From Filobasidium wieringae (taxonomy: Eukaryota; Basidiomycota; Tremellomycetes; Filobasidiales; Filobasidiaceae): a DNA stretch of 64,000 nucleotides. Positions 1 to 13,030 of this stretch are shown piece by piece (positions within the stretch are counted from its first letter, which is position 1; every line of letters begins with the position of its first letter). Both the position numbers and the translations under genes were made by a program. The stretch covers positions 124,001 through 188,000 of the forward strand of contig BCIV01000016.1 of NCBI GenBank assembly GCA_001600055.1, written 5' to 3'. The notes beneath the pieces are model-generated. The model was not told the origin of the DNA. It saw only the letters and a list, made by a program, of their open reading frames with translations, and searched no databases.

Positions 1-1947
1 CACAAGACCCATCATTACGGACCTCGAACTCCTGAAGCGGTACTCCCTTGATCTCCGCCAACCTCCGGACGAGGAAGGTCGTAGGGGCATTAGAAGTGTA
101 CCTCTGGTTCGCGTTGGTCTTGATGATAACCCCGCCGTTCATTCGGGGTCGGTGCGCTTCCTGGTAAACAGCCTCGTAATTCGGGTTCAACTATCATTTT
201 GTACAAAAGTCAGCGCTCCTTTCTTCCCCCCACTTGGTTCACGTTGCGACGAGTTATGACTTACAGCATGTCCCATATCACTGCTGATCAAGAACGAGTT
301 CTTCAAAACCTGTCCTCGACTACCCTTGATCAACCCCGGTACGCTCATAAGGTTCTCCACCAGGCCGGGCAAGAGATCCCCTTCGGCTCCTTGATAACTG
401 ACGGATCCGACTTCTTCCTACAATCAGAGAAACCGAAAAACCGAAGTGATAGAAATCGTCGCACGGGTGAGCATGCGACAGAAATAGACCTCGTCGAAAG
501 TAAACGAACGTTATCGAATAGACAGACGACCCTCACATGCCCCTCCTGCCCGTTCGAGGTGGTAGTCTCTTCCTTCGTAGACTGGATGATTCCCTCGATA
601 GAGCAATAGCTGCGTCATCAATAGGAGATGAAAGAAAGAAAACGCGTCCTTTAGGGGTACTTTTCAGGAACTGCAAAAGGCAGGTAAGAGACACGTACCA
701 AGTCATAAGGTTATCGATCCTAGCAGTATGCAAGAACTCATTATCCAACCCACTCGTGCTACCCTTCTGAGTATCGTAAAGCGACCTATCTCCGCGCAAT
801 CTCCCAATCAGTCACTTTCCCTAACGAGTTGACGGGGATGGTATGAAAAAGGACGAACAGCTCGAAATCGTAGATATCTTTCACGTCGCAATCTAATTCC
901 CGAGCGAGGACTTGGAGAAGAGCGGGATCGTGGTTCTCCTGAGCCAGAGTCTTTTCCGTTTCCTTCTCCTTGTCGGGAGAAGACTCTGAGGGGCTGGTTG
1001 ATCCGTTGACTTGTTTATGGATTTGGGACATGATGGGCTGCGATCACACGTGAACGGAGCAGATCAGATTTGAGGGACAGGAAGAAAGGAGAGGAAACGT
1101 AGCTCACGGCCAATTGAGTCTCCTTATTGAACTTCCATGAATCGTTGATAGTCCTGTCCAGATGAATCGCTACCGTATCGAACCCATCGATCAGCCTCTC
1201 TCGTTTCCTCTAAAGTAGCAGCTTACGCAGGACTCACCAAGTGTGGGGACCCTGAATAGGGGACGGTCTATCTTGACGAGTCGAGAGGTGAATTGAGCTT
1301 CTGCTTGACGAGTGATTACTCGTCCTGCAATAGACAGGTCTCTGTCGAACTGATCTCAAGAAGGAAAAAGTGAGAGAGCGAAGGATATAGAGCTGAAGAT
1401 CAGTTTCCTAGGTATTTCTGAAGAATCCTTCCTTATGTTGTCGACTCACCCAAGTAGCCCAGATCCCACCTCCATAAGTCTCAACCCCCACCAACTTGTA
1501 CCCACTCTTTTCCTTCTTCGAGATGGGTCTCAATTTCAAACAAGGACTATCCGTGTGCCCAGCAACGATAGCCAATGCCTCTTCACCCCTCTTCATCTCC
1601 CCCTTAGGCAAGACGAACGCCACAAGGGAAGATGTGTTCCTGGTATAATAACATTTGGAGCCCAAAGGGAAACGAGAAGCATCGGTAAAATCGTCCCTCT
1701 CTGAAACTCGTTTGAACCCTGCGGATTCCAATTTAGAGATGGCCGTGGCCACCGCGTGGAAGGGGGTCGGACTGGAATCCGCAAAGTTCAGGAATCCCGT
1801 GGCGTGATGAGGGACCTTTGGAGTACTCTTTGAGGGAGATACGGGAGGGGATGGGGAGTAGGGTCGGGAAGTCGACATCGTTCTGATTGGTACTACTGGG
1901 GTTGATGAGATGTTTCTTGCAGCTGATTGGACGAAGCGTTTGAGCAT
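1..1947 (-). CDS. DNPEP: Aspartyl aminopeptidase, M18 family (3' end outside window)
   Basis: This is a metallo-aminopeptidase that removes N-terminal Asp or Glu from peptides; the yeast homologue is Ape4. The gene starts at ATG 1947 and exon 1 ends at 1450 (donor GTGAGT); exon 2 begins at 1349. Spliced by eye, the protein shows AGHTDSPCLKLRP (first metal-binding His), GGGIWATW joined to FDRDLSIAGRV, AIHLDRTINDSWKFN, ELSLYDTQ, RIDNLMT, LFDN joined to EEVGS (catalytic and metal Glu pair) and ISSDMGHA. These match the family order from the N terminus to past the last metal site. The reading frame is still open at base 1, so the C terminus is missing. The first ~40 residues are Ser/Arg/Pro-rich and could be a weak targeting leader; an internal Met near residue 24 (MSTSRPYS) is an alternative start. 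It diverges from the ING gene. Confidence 0.93.
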
Positions 1948-2816
1948 CTAAGAGTGAAGTAGGGAAGGAGCTGTGAGAAGGGAACGTCGGATCTGGGGAT
2001 GAGCTGGGATACTAATAGAAATAGAACTTGGGCGGGATTGACATGTGATGCGTGAATGCACGATGACGGTTTCGGCCAACTCCGCGATCGAGATGTACGA
2101 CCTCTGTCTATACAAGGCAAGCTCTACCATTTTGAGAACGAAGGAAAGAGCAGCCTTCGAGTTGCTGAGAATGGCTCAACCTTGAAACACGTATTTCCAA
2201 CCACATAATCGAGTCAGACAGTGGGAACGGGACGGATTGGGGTGGTGACTGAAACAGCAAGATCTGTATGGTAATGAACGATGGCAGCCTGGCGGTTGTT
2301 TCACAGTCATGCTTGTCGTTGGGCATACAGCATTTTGACTATAACATATGAATTGCGTCTCTTTCAGCACTGACAGGGTGTCCTCTGAGGCTGCAAAACA
2401 GTTTCCTCTGAGGCTGTATGACCTTATAACCCATCATGTTGTCGACGTGACGAGTTCAGACTACTTGAGCTACTTGCCTACCTGATACATCGACATACGG
2501 CTTCACTATTGATATAACAGCATAGGTTTATCGTAGTCCCTAGTCTAATACACAGTACACAGTAGTCATAGTAGTATCCAGTCCAGCAGCCTCGAACGTC
2601 TTGTATCATAGCAAGAGAAGCAAGCCGGTCTCTCCTATCGTCTTGATCGGTGTTGACGATTTCTACGCGTATTCCCGTCAAATCACGTGACAGCCCAATC
2701 GTTCAACCGCACACTCGACCTCACCTAGACCGGCTTCATAACACCTCATCACCTTTCATCAGCTTCATCGCCCTTTCCTCTCCACAACTGTGATTGACTG
2801 TTTACGGACCTTCATT
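1948..2816. promoter_or_regulatory. Divergent intergenic region between DNPEP and ING gene
   Basis: No convincing coding frame is present. It must hold both divergent promoters. Seen here are an ACGCGT (MCB-like) hexamer at 2665-2670 and the palindrome TCACGTGA at 2683-2690, both near the ING start. Confidence 0.6.
2683..2690. promoter_or_regulatory. Palindromic E-box TCACGTGA
   Basis: The exact octamer lies 127 bp before the ING start codon. In fungi such sites are bound by bHLH factors such as Cbf1. The same octamer recurs at 18378, 23267 and 46808 in this window, each time upstream of a gene. Confidence 0.45.
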
Positions 2817-4783
2817 ATGCCTCCCAAAGCATTCCCAATCCTCCAGCCCCCATCGCCAGTGATCCCTACGGAAATCAACGACGATCATGATATCCTTTGC
2901 GTCCTAGATCTGGTCGATACGCTCGATTCGATCCCGGGCGAGCTTACCCAGAGGTTTGGAGATCTGAGGGAATTGGATGCGGTGCTCAACGGTTAGTCAT
3001 CCGTTTGAACTTGTCTTCATTAGCTTTGGAAAAGAGAGAGCTGACGAACCGGGATCGATAGCTACCACGGTTCATCTTACAAGTCGACTCAAGGCTTTAA
3101 CGGATATCCTCAATGAGGCTGTGGACATGGCTTCTACACCTGTTTCTGCACCTTTAACAAAGTCTGACAAACCTACTGGAGCGAACGAGGTGGAGAACCT
3201 TGATGAGCGAGAGGTAGATACGGAAACGAGTCTGCCTGGACCATCTTCTTCATCGCCTACCCACGAAGAAACCGAATCGGCCATCACCCCTGACCTAAAC
3301 ACCGTCGTTCCTACAACAACCACGCCGGGACCCGCACCGACCCAATCTTGGGACAGGTTTCAGATCTTGCTCGAAATAGCCGAAGAGTTGTCTCGGTTTA
3401 AGGTCGGGGTGGAGGACAAGGTCAAAGTCGCTGGGAACGCTTGTGATCATGTCAGTCCTTTTTCTCATCTACCGGGCTATGTAGTACCATACCCCAAACA
3501 CCTTACGCTTTACTAATCCCGATCAAACCGCCTAACAGGTAATTCAACATCAAACCCATATTTCTCAACTCCTTTCTCAGAGCACCATCCTCCTCCCTAC
3601 CCTCCCCTCGAGCTCAACCCTACCTCAAACTCAAAAACGAAGCAAAAACTCTCCCCTCCCACCCCGAACGAACCATAACCTCTCCACGGCCAGTGTTAAC
3701 GCTTCGTACGGGACCGGAGCGGCATACCAATCTGCCAGTACCACCGGTTTGGGTGGACAGGAGACGCCGGGGAGGAAGAAAAGAAAGGCAGGGAGCAGGT
3801 TGGGTGGAGGTGGATGGGATGAGGAGTGGGACGAGGAGGTTAGAAGTCCTGGGAGGAAAGACAAAAAGGGGGGTGCGAAGAAGAAGGTCGGGTACGTTTG
3901 TTTTCCTTGTTTTCGCTCGAGGTTGGGAGATTCAATCGACTGGGGGGGCTGATAAGTCTCGGTTGTTACCAGTGCGAGGGCTTCTTCTGTCGCTTCGTCT
4001 TCTATTCCGGGGGATCAATACTCTTACGCTCAAACGGGAGGGAAAGGGATCGGGTCGAGTCAATTGGTATCCGGGATCGATGACGTCGGTGTCAAACGAG
4101 CCAACACCAGTCATTCTCATACCACCACGGCGGCGGCGGGAGGAGGTAATAAATCCTCCCATGCAGCGAACAACACCGGATCGGGATCAAATTCCGCGAG
4201 TGCGACGGGAACAGGGGGAAAGAAGAATGGGAAGAAGACGTCTGCGAATACCGTTGCGGATGATGGACAAGGTTGGGACACGGGTACCGTCTCTAGGGGA
4301 GGATCCAAACGGACCACGTCGTCTAATACCAACCAAGCCGGCGCCGCTGCAGCCGGGAAGAAAGATAAATCTGGGACCGGGGCGAATTATTATCCTGGTT
4401 ATTCGGAGTTGGATCTGGCAGAGGGGATGGAGCTAGATCATGAAGCGGAGGGAGAGGTTGATGGGGAGGCGCCGATGGAGGAGGAAGCGGATACGGCGCT
4501 CTATTGTTATTGTCAGAAGACATCGTTCGGGGAGATGATCGGGTGTGATTCGGATCACTGCGAGTATGAATGGGTAAGTCGAGCTCAGATCTGGGTCTCG
4601 GCCTCTTTGTGGGGGACGAAATGACTGATACGAGTCTTGTACCTTTAGTTCCATCTATCTTGCTTGCGGCTGGAGAGACCACCCGATGGAGCTTGGTTAT
4701 GCCCTGATTGTACGCTTAAAGCGGAACAGAATAAGAAGAAGAGAGGTGGGAAAGGAGGAGCATCAAGGAAGTCTACCAAGTGA
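2817..4783 (+). CDS. ING-family PHD-finger chromatin protein
   Basis: ING proteins bind H3K4me3 through a C-terminal PHD finger and target histone acetyltransferase or deacetylase complexes (Yng1, Yng2 and Pho23 in yeast). The N-terminal ING helix region is split by the first intron: ELDAVLN at the end of exon 1 joins [17 protein letters not shown] from exon 2 (acceptor just before 3061). A long Ser/Gly/Lys-rich linker follows. The PHD finger is [15 protein letters not shown], then EYEW joined across an intron to FHLSCL, then WLCPDC, giving the full C4HC3 pattern. A short basic tail ends in RKSTK. The start ATG at 2817 is chosen because MPPKAFP precedes the conserved region directly; an upstream in-frame CTG/ATT stretch is not needed. 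Which of the yeast paralogues it corresponds to cannot be told from the sequence. Confidence 0.9.
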
Positions 4784-5379
4784 AGGATGGGCCGTCGTCC
4801 AAAGCAGCTATGCGATAGACTTACAAAATGTATGGAGTACGGTGTTCTTGTAGAAATAGGTTGTATGTTCGACCTTTTCATGTGTTGTGAAATAAGTCTT
4901 GTCCACGTCACGTCGGAACCAAATACACGAAAACAGCGGGCGGAGAGTGGAGAACTCGGGAAGTCGAAAGAAAGGCCAAGAGCTCAGGGTTCATAACCTT
5001 TGGTTACTGCTCTGCTCATTCCTTGTTCGTTTTCCACTCGATAGTATCTCCCACACCTACTACACAACCAGTGAGTCTGGCTTCTCTACTATCATGGACC
5101 TGTTCCATTCTATTTGAGCTCTTCCGGAACTCGCCTGATAAGATGGAGTAGCGAGTCGAGTGATCTGTCCGCGTCATTCCCGCTAGAAAACGAGGGGAAT
5201 GAGCGACATGTATTCTGCATTGTGGTCAATGGAAGATCACAAGCGTCTTGATCAGGTACTAGGATCAGGTGGCTCGAGATGATCAATGGAAACGTTCTTC
5301 ATGTGTTGATAATTGTGCATTAGTAGCTCATACGACATTCCCTTTTACAGAACCAGAAACACCACAACTCTATTTAAAA
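4784..5379. promoter_or_regulatory. ING-TPI1 intergenic region
   Basis: No gene is seen. It carries a perfect 8-bp inverted repeat, TCATTCCC (5174-5181) and GGGAATGA (5195-5202), 13 bp apart and about 180 bp before the TPI1 start. A pyrimidine-rich and then A-rich stretch runs up to the ATG. Confidence 0.5.
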
Positions 5380-6335
<956 letters not shown>

Positions 6336-7679
6336 ATGTACATCACTTCAAAGTACCATGCTATGAACCGACCGATGCAATAGAGCCAGAACATCCATCA
6401 ACAGCATACACTCAATCTCATCATTACCGATCTTCCCCTTTGACCTCCCTATCTTCTTCGTCCTCCTGCCTTTCTCCTTTGCTCTCTCCTCATACTCCTC
6501 GTTGTTTTGGCTTTCTGTATTTTGACTTCAATCCATCCTTCGTCGATAAGCATAGTCATGGTCTACTTCGACTGGATAACATGTTGACTTGAAAAAAGCA
6601 TACGGACCCGGCAGCAGCACAAGCCTTCCCCTTACAGGAGGCTGATGTCAAGTCTTATAGCCATGTCAGCATATAGCGATGCGATTGCCGCCTGCAAAGT
6701 ATACAGCAACACCACAGCGAGTAGTAGCTCATTTGAGCGCGGGTGTCCCTTCAAGTGTTGAATCGGCCTGTGCAAGTTTGGTGCTGTAGGCGCAACACCG
6801 TCAGAATGAGCATCCACCGGGCTTGCTCGTTCGCACAAGCTATTCAGAGCAAACCTGGTGTACATCGCACCAGGGCTTTCCTTGATACTACACCCGATTG
6901 CCTATGCTATTCTTTCATCCTTACTACCTTTGTGCAGGGTCAGGAGAATCCGCCCGCGAGTTTGAAGACACAGTACTTTGATCCTACCGCTTATACGTGT
7001 TCTGCTCGTTCTGAAGGCATTTGGGACTAACACAAACTCAACGTGAAATTCATCACCTCAGTCTGTCACCTGACGCCTGGGTATTTAGGAAATGACAGGG
7101 GACGTCGACTTTAGGTTGTCCCCTTAAGTTGGCGACAGAAACAAGAACGTAAACAACACAAAATGTTCCTTAGAACAGAACAACTAACTGGAAGTGGGAT
7201 AAGGTGGAAATTTGGCGTGTGTCATCGAAAGCATATCAGGCCATATGGCAGACATGGCCGATCTACGCCCAGATGACCGCTTGACGTACCTACACGTCGG
7301 GAATCGATTGTTGCCCACAAGCAGACTGAGCAACTGAGTGAAAGTGGTAGGATTCCCCCATACGGCCCGGTGGATAGATAGCGTCGGAAGTCTCGGCCCA
7401 GGAGATTCATACTCGTCGCAGCGGTGTGGGGAGCGCCTAGTCTTCTCCACATCCTAGCGTGAAGACTGTAGGCAGCAATACAGCAAACGGCCCTTGTGTG
7501 CGCGCATCCTGATTTGCTGACTTGTCAATTTCCTCCCGAACCGTCTCCAGGTTATTCAAGGCCATGAGGTTTTGAACCGAATTGATCAGATATCTCGAAT
7601 AGTCATCGATCCATACAAACAAAGCACTTCCAGATACATGGTCACAGCCAGCTACCTGTGTGCAGTTAATCAAGAGAAC
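6336..7679. other. Intergenic region between convergent TPI1 and ARPC4
   Basis: These 1.34 kb hold the 3' ends of both flanking genes. Open frames exist on both strands, but none shows family-level similarity, plausible splicing or sensible composition. One minus-strand frame (7437-7673) contains the peptide VWIDDYSRY, which resembles the D-Y-S-R motif of retrotransposon integrases; the rest of that frame does not support it. Confidence 0.4.
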
Positions 7680-8557
7680 TGTTCGTAGAAGCCAACACTA
7701 GTGTCAATCGTGCGATCTTAACACTCTGTTCGATCGTACTTACGGTAACCAAGTAGCTTTCTGCGACAATACGGGCTCGAGCGTTTAGAGACAATTTCAT
7801 TTCTGAGATTTCCTTGTCGACGTCTTCCATGAACCTAGAAGGTAAGTGGTTTAGTTTGATGAACTCGAGTGATACCCATAAGTGCACGTCTTACTGGATG
7901 ATAAAGTCTACTAGCTTGTGCTTCAACATGGTCTCTGCGTGGAAGTTGGTGATCAAGAAGGAGATATCGTATCCCTTTCCATACAAGAAGAACAGTCAGT
8001 CAAGGGGCATTATTTGAGAGACTGATCAAAACGACCCACAGGTATAGCCTTTCTCCTCAAAATCACGAACCCTTCCGCTCGCATAGTCATGAATCGAGTG
8101 AACTTCTTGCACAGGATTCGCTCAATCTCGTCTGCTTGCTTAATAGCGATGGAAAGCCTGATGGAGTTGATACTGGATTCGATGAGGACTCGTTCGGATT
8201 CATTTCTAGAAATAAGGAGGGGTTGAAGAAGTAACTCTTGAGAAGATCTAAACAAGAGCAAGACCACAATTATTATAAGCATTACTAACGACTGGCATCT
8301 GACATTGGAGTACTTACCCAACTTCCACCTCTGGGTAGTTATGCCTCTCGACTACCTGTTAGGTGATTTGAGATGAAAACTTCATTGTTACTCCTTTGAC
8401 ATCCAAGCCTTACCTGTGAAGAGAAGTTCTCCAGCGTTAATGCAGCTGTAAGAGTACTTCGGACAGCGTTGAGATAGGGTCGTAAAGTGTTAGACTGCAG
8501 GTTGTCGTCTCATCAGCTCGGCCCCTTCCTCTGCGAAATAGCATCTACACATACCAT
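7680..8557 (-). CDS. ARPC4: Arp2/3 complex subunit 4 (p20)
   Basis: ARPC4 is a core scaffold subunit of the Arp2/3 complex, which nucleates branched actin; yeast calls it Arc19. The spliced protein is nearly colinear with animal ARPC4: [106 protein letters not shown] and [12 protein letters not shown]. There are at least six introns for about 168 codons. The start codon is alone in its coding exon: ATG (8557-8555) is followed at once by a GTATGT donor and the next exon begins TCTAACACT. The last coding exon is only nine bases, giving FS and stop, which matches the short family terminus. Both tiny exons keep frame and conserved ends. Confidence 0.95.
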
Positions 8558-8821
8558 AGTTTTGGCTGTTCCTAAACTGGATGGAAGTGACCTGTATCTT
8601 GCTGAGCAGCACAGTACTATTCTGCAATACAGTTCCAGTTGCACCGTCACTTTCCCAATGATCCCTCGTCATCATCACAGACGGGCAAGAGGCGACGCGT
8701 ATCTACGGGAATAGAAATGGTGGTCTGAGTGTGCTTGATGGGTATGAGATCGTATAAGATCGTTACTATAGATACAGTTCGAGAGAAATCGGAATATGGG
8801 TTGAAGGCGGAGCTACGTATA

Positions 8822-11800
8822 CTATGGTTTGGGCAACTCTACGTATGCCGCTTCCGCTACGCCATGGTTGCAGCCTAATTCATGAATGATGGTGCTTGTT
8901 TGTCGGTAGGCTTGTTCAAGAGTACTGACAGCTGGGTAACCCATACAGACTAGACAATGGAGGGCCTTAGAAAACTAACATGCGGGGCTGAATTGGCGTG
9001 CTTACCTCGAATATCAGTGAATAACTCCTCCGCTTCCTTTCTCCTGATTTTCTCACTCATTCCTTGTTTCAGTTCTTCAGGGGCGCTGGCCAAGTCTTCA
9101 TAGACTATCAGAGCGAAGGCTTTGAGACCGGATTCGATTTCCTTCTTCAGTGAGCTGCCGTATTCTTGTTGCAGCCCTTGTCCAACAGCTAATAACCTTT
9201 CCATGCGATCTTCCGGCGCATCGCTTGTGCTGCCATAGACAAACGCGTTGAAACGATTCAACAGATCACTCTGAGATTTCCAGTCATGCTCGACAGTTTG
9301 CTCGCGCAAAAGTTGGTAGAAAAGCTGAATTTTGAGTCTGAAAGGCCAGATTCCAGAGCGACTCGTTCGAAGCGTTTCATTTCCGACTCCCAACAGGTTT
9401 TCCGAGTCGAGATATATCCGGATTGCCTCATGCATGTCGCCTTCGCTATAAGCCTCTTGGCACGCTCTCAGCATTTGAAAGCTGTCCTCCTCCGTTCCTT
9501 CCGTATCCACTTGCCCCAATGCATCGTCAACCTCCATTTCAGAATTGTCATCAATCGTTGCGCTGAAGCGTTTCTCGCGCGTGTTCAAAGTTGCTTGCAT
9601 AGCCCGAGCCGCTCCGAGATAGCCGTTGCCCTTCAGATACTCAAGTACCGCTCCAGAAAGGGCAGAGTCGATATCGGGAACAGCTTTTCTTCTTTGATCT
9701 GCTGATGAGCAGATGACACAAGCGTGTACTTTGCTAGCTAGACCTTTCTCCCCCTTCACCTGTGCTTCCGCAGATGAATGCGGACAAGGAGGGTTCGGCA
9801 ATCTTATATAGACAGAAGAATCCGTCACCTGCGTTCGTACACGAAGTTGGACTCGCTTGACATGAGAGATGATGTCGTATTTGAAGGGACCCTCGAAGTT
9901 AAGCAACAATTTCTCGCTAAAATGGAATCTATCGGTCAGTAATCTTTCAGGTGCCATATTTAAGCTCTATCTAAACTTACCCAGGTGTTCGGAGGCCTAC
10001 GGCAGGGAACAATCTGCCCCTCTTCGCCAACCCACTGAACGCATTACCAATGAATTCCCCGTTACGGGTGAAGAACGCTTGACCCGTAGTGAAATCGATC
10101 CCACAACCGATCACGTCACCAGTCGTGCTCTTAGGCCAACCCTTAGAGGTGCCTTCTCCTCGACATTCGAAGAGATACCTGAAAAGAAGCTCAAATCAAC
10201 GAACGATTCTGCCATCGTCCTAAATTCGACTAACCCATCATCCATATGCCAACCCCAACTGTTTTCTTCCCATCCCACCAATCGATTCAGATCGGTCGAT
10301 CTCCCTGCAAATCCGATGGAAATATACCCATCTCTTCCTTTACTGACTATCTCGACTTCGTAATAAAAGACCCCACAAGACGAAGGGATAGGGTGGTTCG
10401 CTCGAACAGCACTTGCGTCAAGATCGTCCCTTTCTCCCGTACCCACGAAGCATACTCCCAGAAGTGGCTCTCCCGATGGAGGTTTGGATCCCGCCTGAAC
10501 GGTGCCCAGCAACTCTTTCGTAGTCAACGCTAACCTGGCGGCACAGTCCGCTCGATTGAGGGCCGTAGGAACAGCTGTAAGATGCATGTTTCCTAATTGC
10601 AGATATTCCGGTAGGGAAATTTTGGAAATGGCGGGTTCTTCCCCACATATGGGTCCTTTACGACGATTCCCGGTTGAATCTAATTTTCGTCTCTTTGTGG
10701 ATTTGGTGCGATGTAGGTCACTCATTGCTGGAGCTGCTTCAGTACTCTCAGCTAGGGAAGGTCTCCATTGTGCTGTACTGGAGCGAGGTGTGAGAGAACT
10801 GTGCGATGAAGTGATGATGGTAGGAGCAATGGCAAGCCTGTGTGCATTTTGTCCGACGATATCCGGCCAGAACATTCTGCCAGGGAGCGATCTGTGATCG
10901 ACACCTAGATGCTCGATAGCTTCATTCCTGGTGCCGAGCTCCCGATTCGTCATGATCGTGGCCGCTCTCAGCGCATCTGTCTCTATGAACGCCCGCTCCA
11001 GTAGATCAACTCTTTGGGCTCGTCGAGCGAACCAAGCAACCCTCCTTTGCTCTTGCCTAGAACCATCAAGGTCGTCCTCAGACCCTTCCGGCTCGGGTTC
11101 CCATTCAAGAGACCTGTTCCTACGCTCTGCATGATGGTTTCCACCATATCTCTCCAATCTCCTAGCAAGAGACAATGCGTTCCGTTCCGCTGTGGTCATA
11201 TCTCGGGGAACGAAGATTGGTCGAGGAGCAACATCGTCCAGCTCTTCCTCTTCGAACTCGTGATCATGATCGTGATCGGAATCGTCTTCTTCATCGTCTT
11301 CGACATCTTCATCCTCTATCCCTAGATCTTCCAAACCGACAGCTTCGCCTCTCATGACCCGATTGATCAAAGCTTCGGTTGCTGCCGGACCTCTGCCTCG
11401 GGCCCTTTCCAGTAACAGGTCGAACCATCGTCTCGCTCCGGTTGCAGCCTCTCCTGAGGAAGAGGAAGATCCTCCTTGTATTTCCCTCAGCAATCCCGCC
11501 ATACTAGAGTCAGCATCTGAATCGTTTCGGTTGACCGAGCCATCCGGGCCCGCTCGCCCGTCCTCTCCCATCTCTCCGTCTGCTGTGGTTGCGATTGGAC
11601 TACCGTGATTCTCAAGGAACCCGAGGACACCCCTATGAGCCCTCTCTAATCTAGCTCTAGTAGATGGTTCAGTATCGTCACTATCAGATCGTCGACTAGC
11701 TATGGAAGCTCTTAACCTGGCTAAGAAAGGATTCATCTCTGTAAATACCATGTCCCCATCTTGATTTCCAGTAGGTCTTGTTGTGGAACTTCCGGGCTGA

Positions 11801-12033
11801 GGTAGTGGAATGTTCTGTTCGTTGGATCCGTCTGCATTTTGGTTAAGAGCATTGTGAGGATAGGGGAGAACAGGATATCGAGAAGTGAGATGTTCCAAGC
11901 GAGAATCGCGATGCTCAAAGGATATGATTGCGGAGCCTAGCTGTACAGGTCCTGATGAATTGGCAGGATCCCGTTGACCAGGCCGACTGGGAGATTGGCC
12001 ATCATCATCTCGAGGAGGACCGTCTAGTGGCAT
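8822..12033 (-). CDS. VID30: RanBPM/Gid1-like SPRY-LisH-CTLH-CRA protein
   Basis: This is the scaffold-type subunit of the GID/CTLH ubiquitin ligase, which in yeast degrades gluconeogenic enzymes after glucose return (Vid30/Gid1). The first ~420 residues look disordered, with a strongly acidic stretch around 11230-11320. A SPRY domain follows (GVFYYEVEIV, ISIGFAGRS, GWEENSWGWHMDDG), then GDVIGCGIDFTTGQAFFTRNG in the next exon and LLLNFEGPFKYDI. After an intron come LisH (EYLKGNGYLGAARAMQATL), CTLH and a CRA region (RLKIQLFYQLL). The final exon, seen after splicing at the G of FTDIR, reads STLEQAYRQTSTIIHELG and ends in ELPKP at 8822. Predicted length is near 950 residues. Domain order matches the family fully. 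The neighbouring genes give no functional hint. Confidence 0.9.
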
Positions 12034-12298
12034 GTTGAACGACGACCTATGTAGAAGATATCGAGGTCGATGTGGCGATTGGACACCTCCAGTTGCAAGT
12101 TGAGAAGAGAAAGGGGTTGAAGAGACGAAATATTTCCAAATAAACCGATAATTTAGGTCAGAATTTTAATGATAAATTACGCGATTCCTACTGTTCAGTG
12201 CGCTCTCCGAGATCTCTAATTTACAACGACTTGCGATGACACTTCGCTTGCAAACTTGCTATGTACCTCCAGCTCGATCACTTCCTGCTTGCCATCGG

Positions 12299-12678
12299 CT
12301 ACTGGTATCGATACTGAGTGGTAGCGTTGTATCCAGCTGGAGTAGTGAATTTTCCGATACAGTACCAAGCATGGATTACTGCAGGGATCCAGCCGAAGAT
12401 CAAGAGGATCAGGTTCAACAACAACCAATTTCCACAGCCTACAATCAGCATCGACGAAGTTCAAGATCAACCATTCTGTTCTCGAAAGCCTTGCAGCACA
12501 TGAATCCCGGACGACATCGGCTCACCAGTCTTGATATACACCGGCACAGGCGGGACGAAGAAACCTGTTGTTCATGAAGTCATTATAGCTATCAGTACTG
12601 GCCGGCTGGTTGAGAACGCAAGTGAATTTTACCCAAGATGTAGAGAAGCATATCCGAGCTTGAAGATTCTTTACCCAT
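12299..12678 (-). CDS. PMP3: PMP3/UPF0057 small membrane proteolipid
   Basis: PMP3 proteins are small two-helix plasma-membrane proteins that affect membrane potential and salt tolerance. Four short exons splice to MGKESSSSDMLLYILG, FFVPPVPVYIKTG and CGNWLLLNLILLIFGWIP followed by AVIHAWYCIG, then a ~20-residue polar tail ending in QYRYQ. The pattern PP-V-P-V-x-K-G plus N-x-LL-I-L-GWIPA-x-IHAWY is diagnostic. Each junction (donors GTAAAA, GTGAGC; acceptors AACAG, TTGTAG) keeps frame. The polar tail after the second helix is longer than in bacterial members, as is common in fungi. Too fragmented to be visible as one frame. Confidence 0.9.
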
Positions 12679-13030
12679 GATGATGAGGTCTGCGGCGACG
12701 AGTTGGTGGTATTGGACAACGGTGAACGGGAATGAATGCTATCTGTCCTACAAATCCGTTGGTTTTCTGTGCTCTTCGGTCAGTCTGAGTGTACAATTTA
12801 TATAATACATGCTTTCCAAATACCAAGAAGACCTAAAGAGCAGATCACACACAGGAAAAACAACATCGTTAAAGCCATGACTGCGGATTAGCACATGGCT
12901 AGCCGCAGGAAGCAGCCGGTTAACAAAGGAACCTTTTCTACGGTACGCGAACAGTTTCAGGTCGATATCATATGGTATCGTTCAAAAGCGGCTTCGTAAT
13001 TTGTACATGGCTTGTCAGAGGTTGGTAAGA
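12679..13030. promoter_or_regulatory. Upstream region of PMP3
   Basis: These 352 bp lie between the PMP3 start and the stop of the downstream-facing reductase gene. No gene or distinct motif was recognised. Confidence 0.4.

Noticed and set aside
3693..4436. 247-residue plus-strand Arg-rich frame inside the ING gene
   Set aside because: It is an out-of-frame reading of the ING linker exons.
6743..7030. 95-residue plus-strand frame after TPI1
   Set aside because: No family resemblance, Cys/Arg-rich random composition and no sign of a promoter or splice structure.
8116..8322. Membrane-helix-like stretch at the start of one ARPC4 exon frame
   Set aside because: The hydrophobic residues are a translated intron just before the SSQELLLQP exon.
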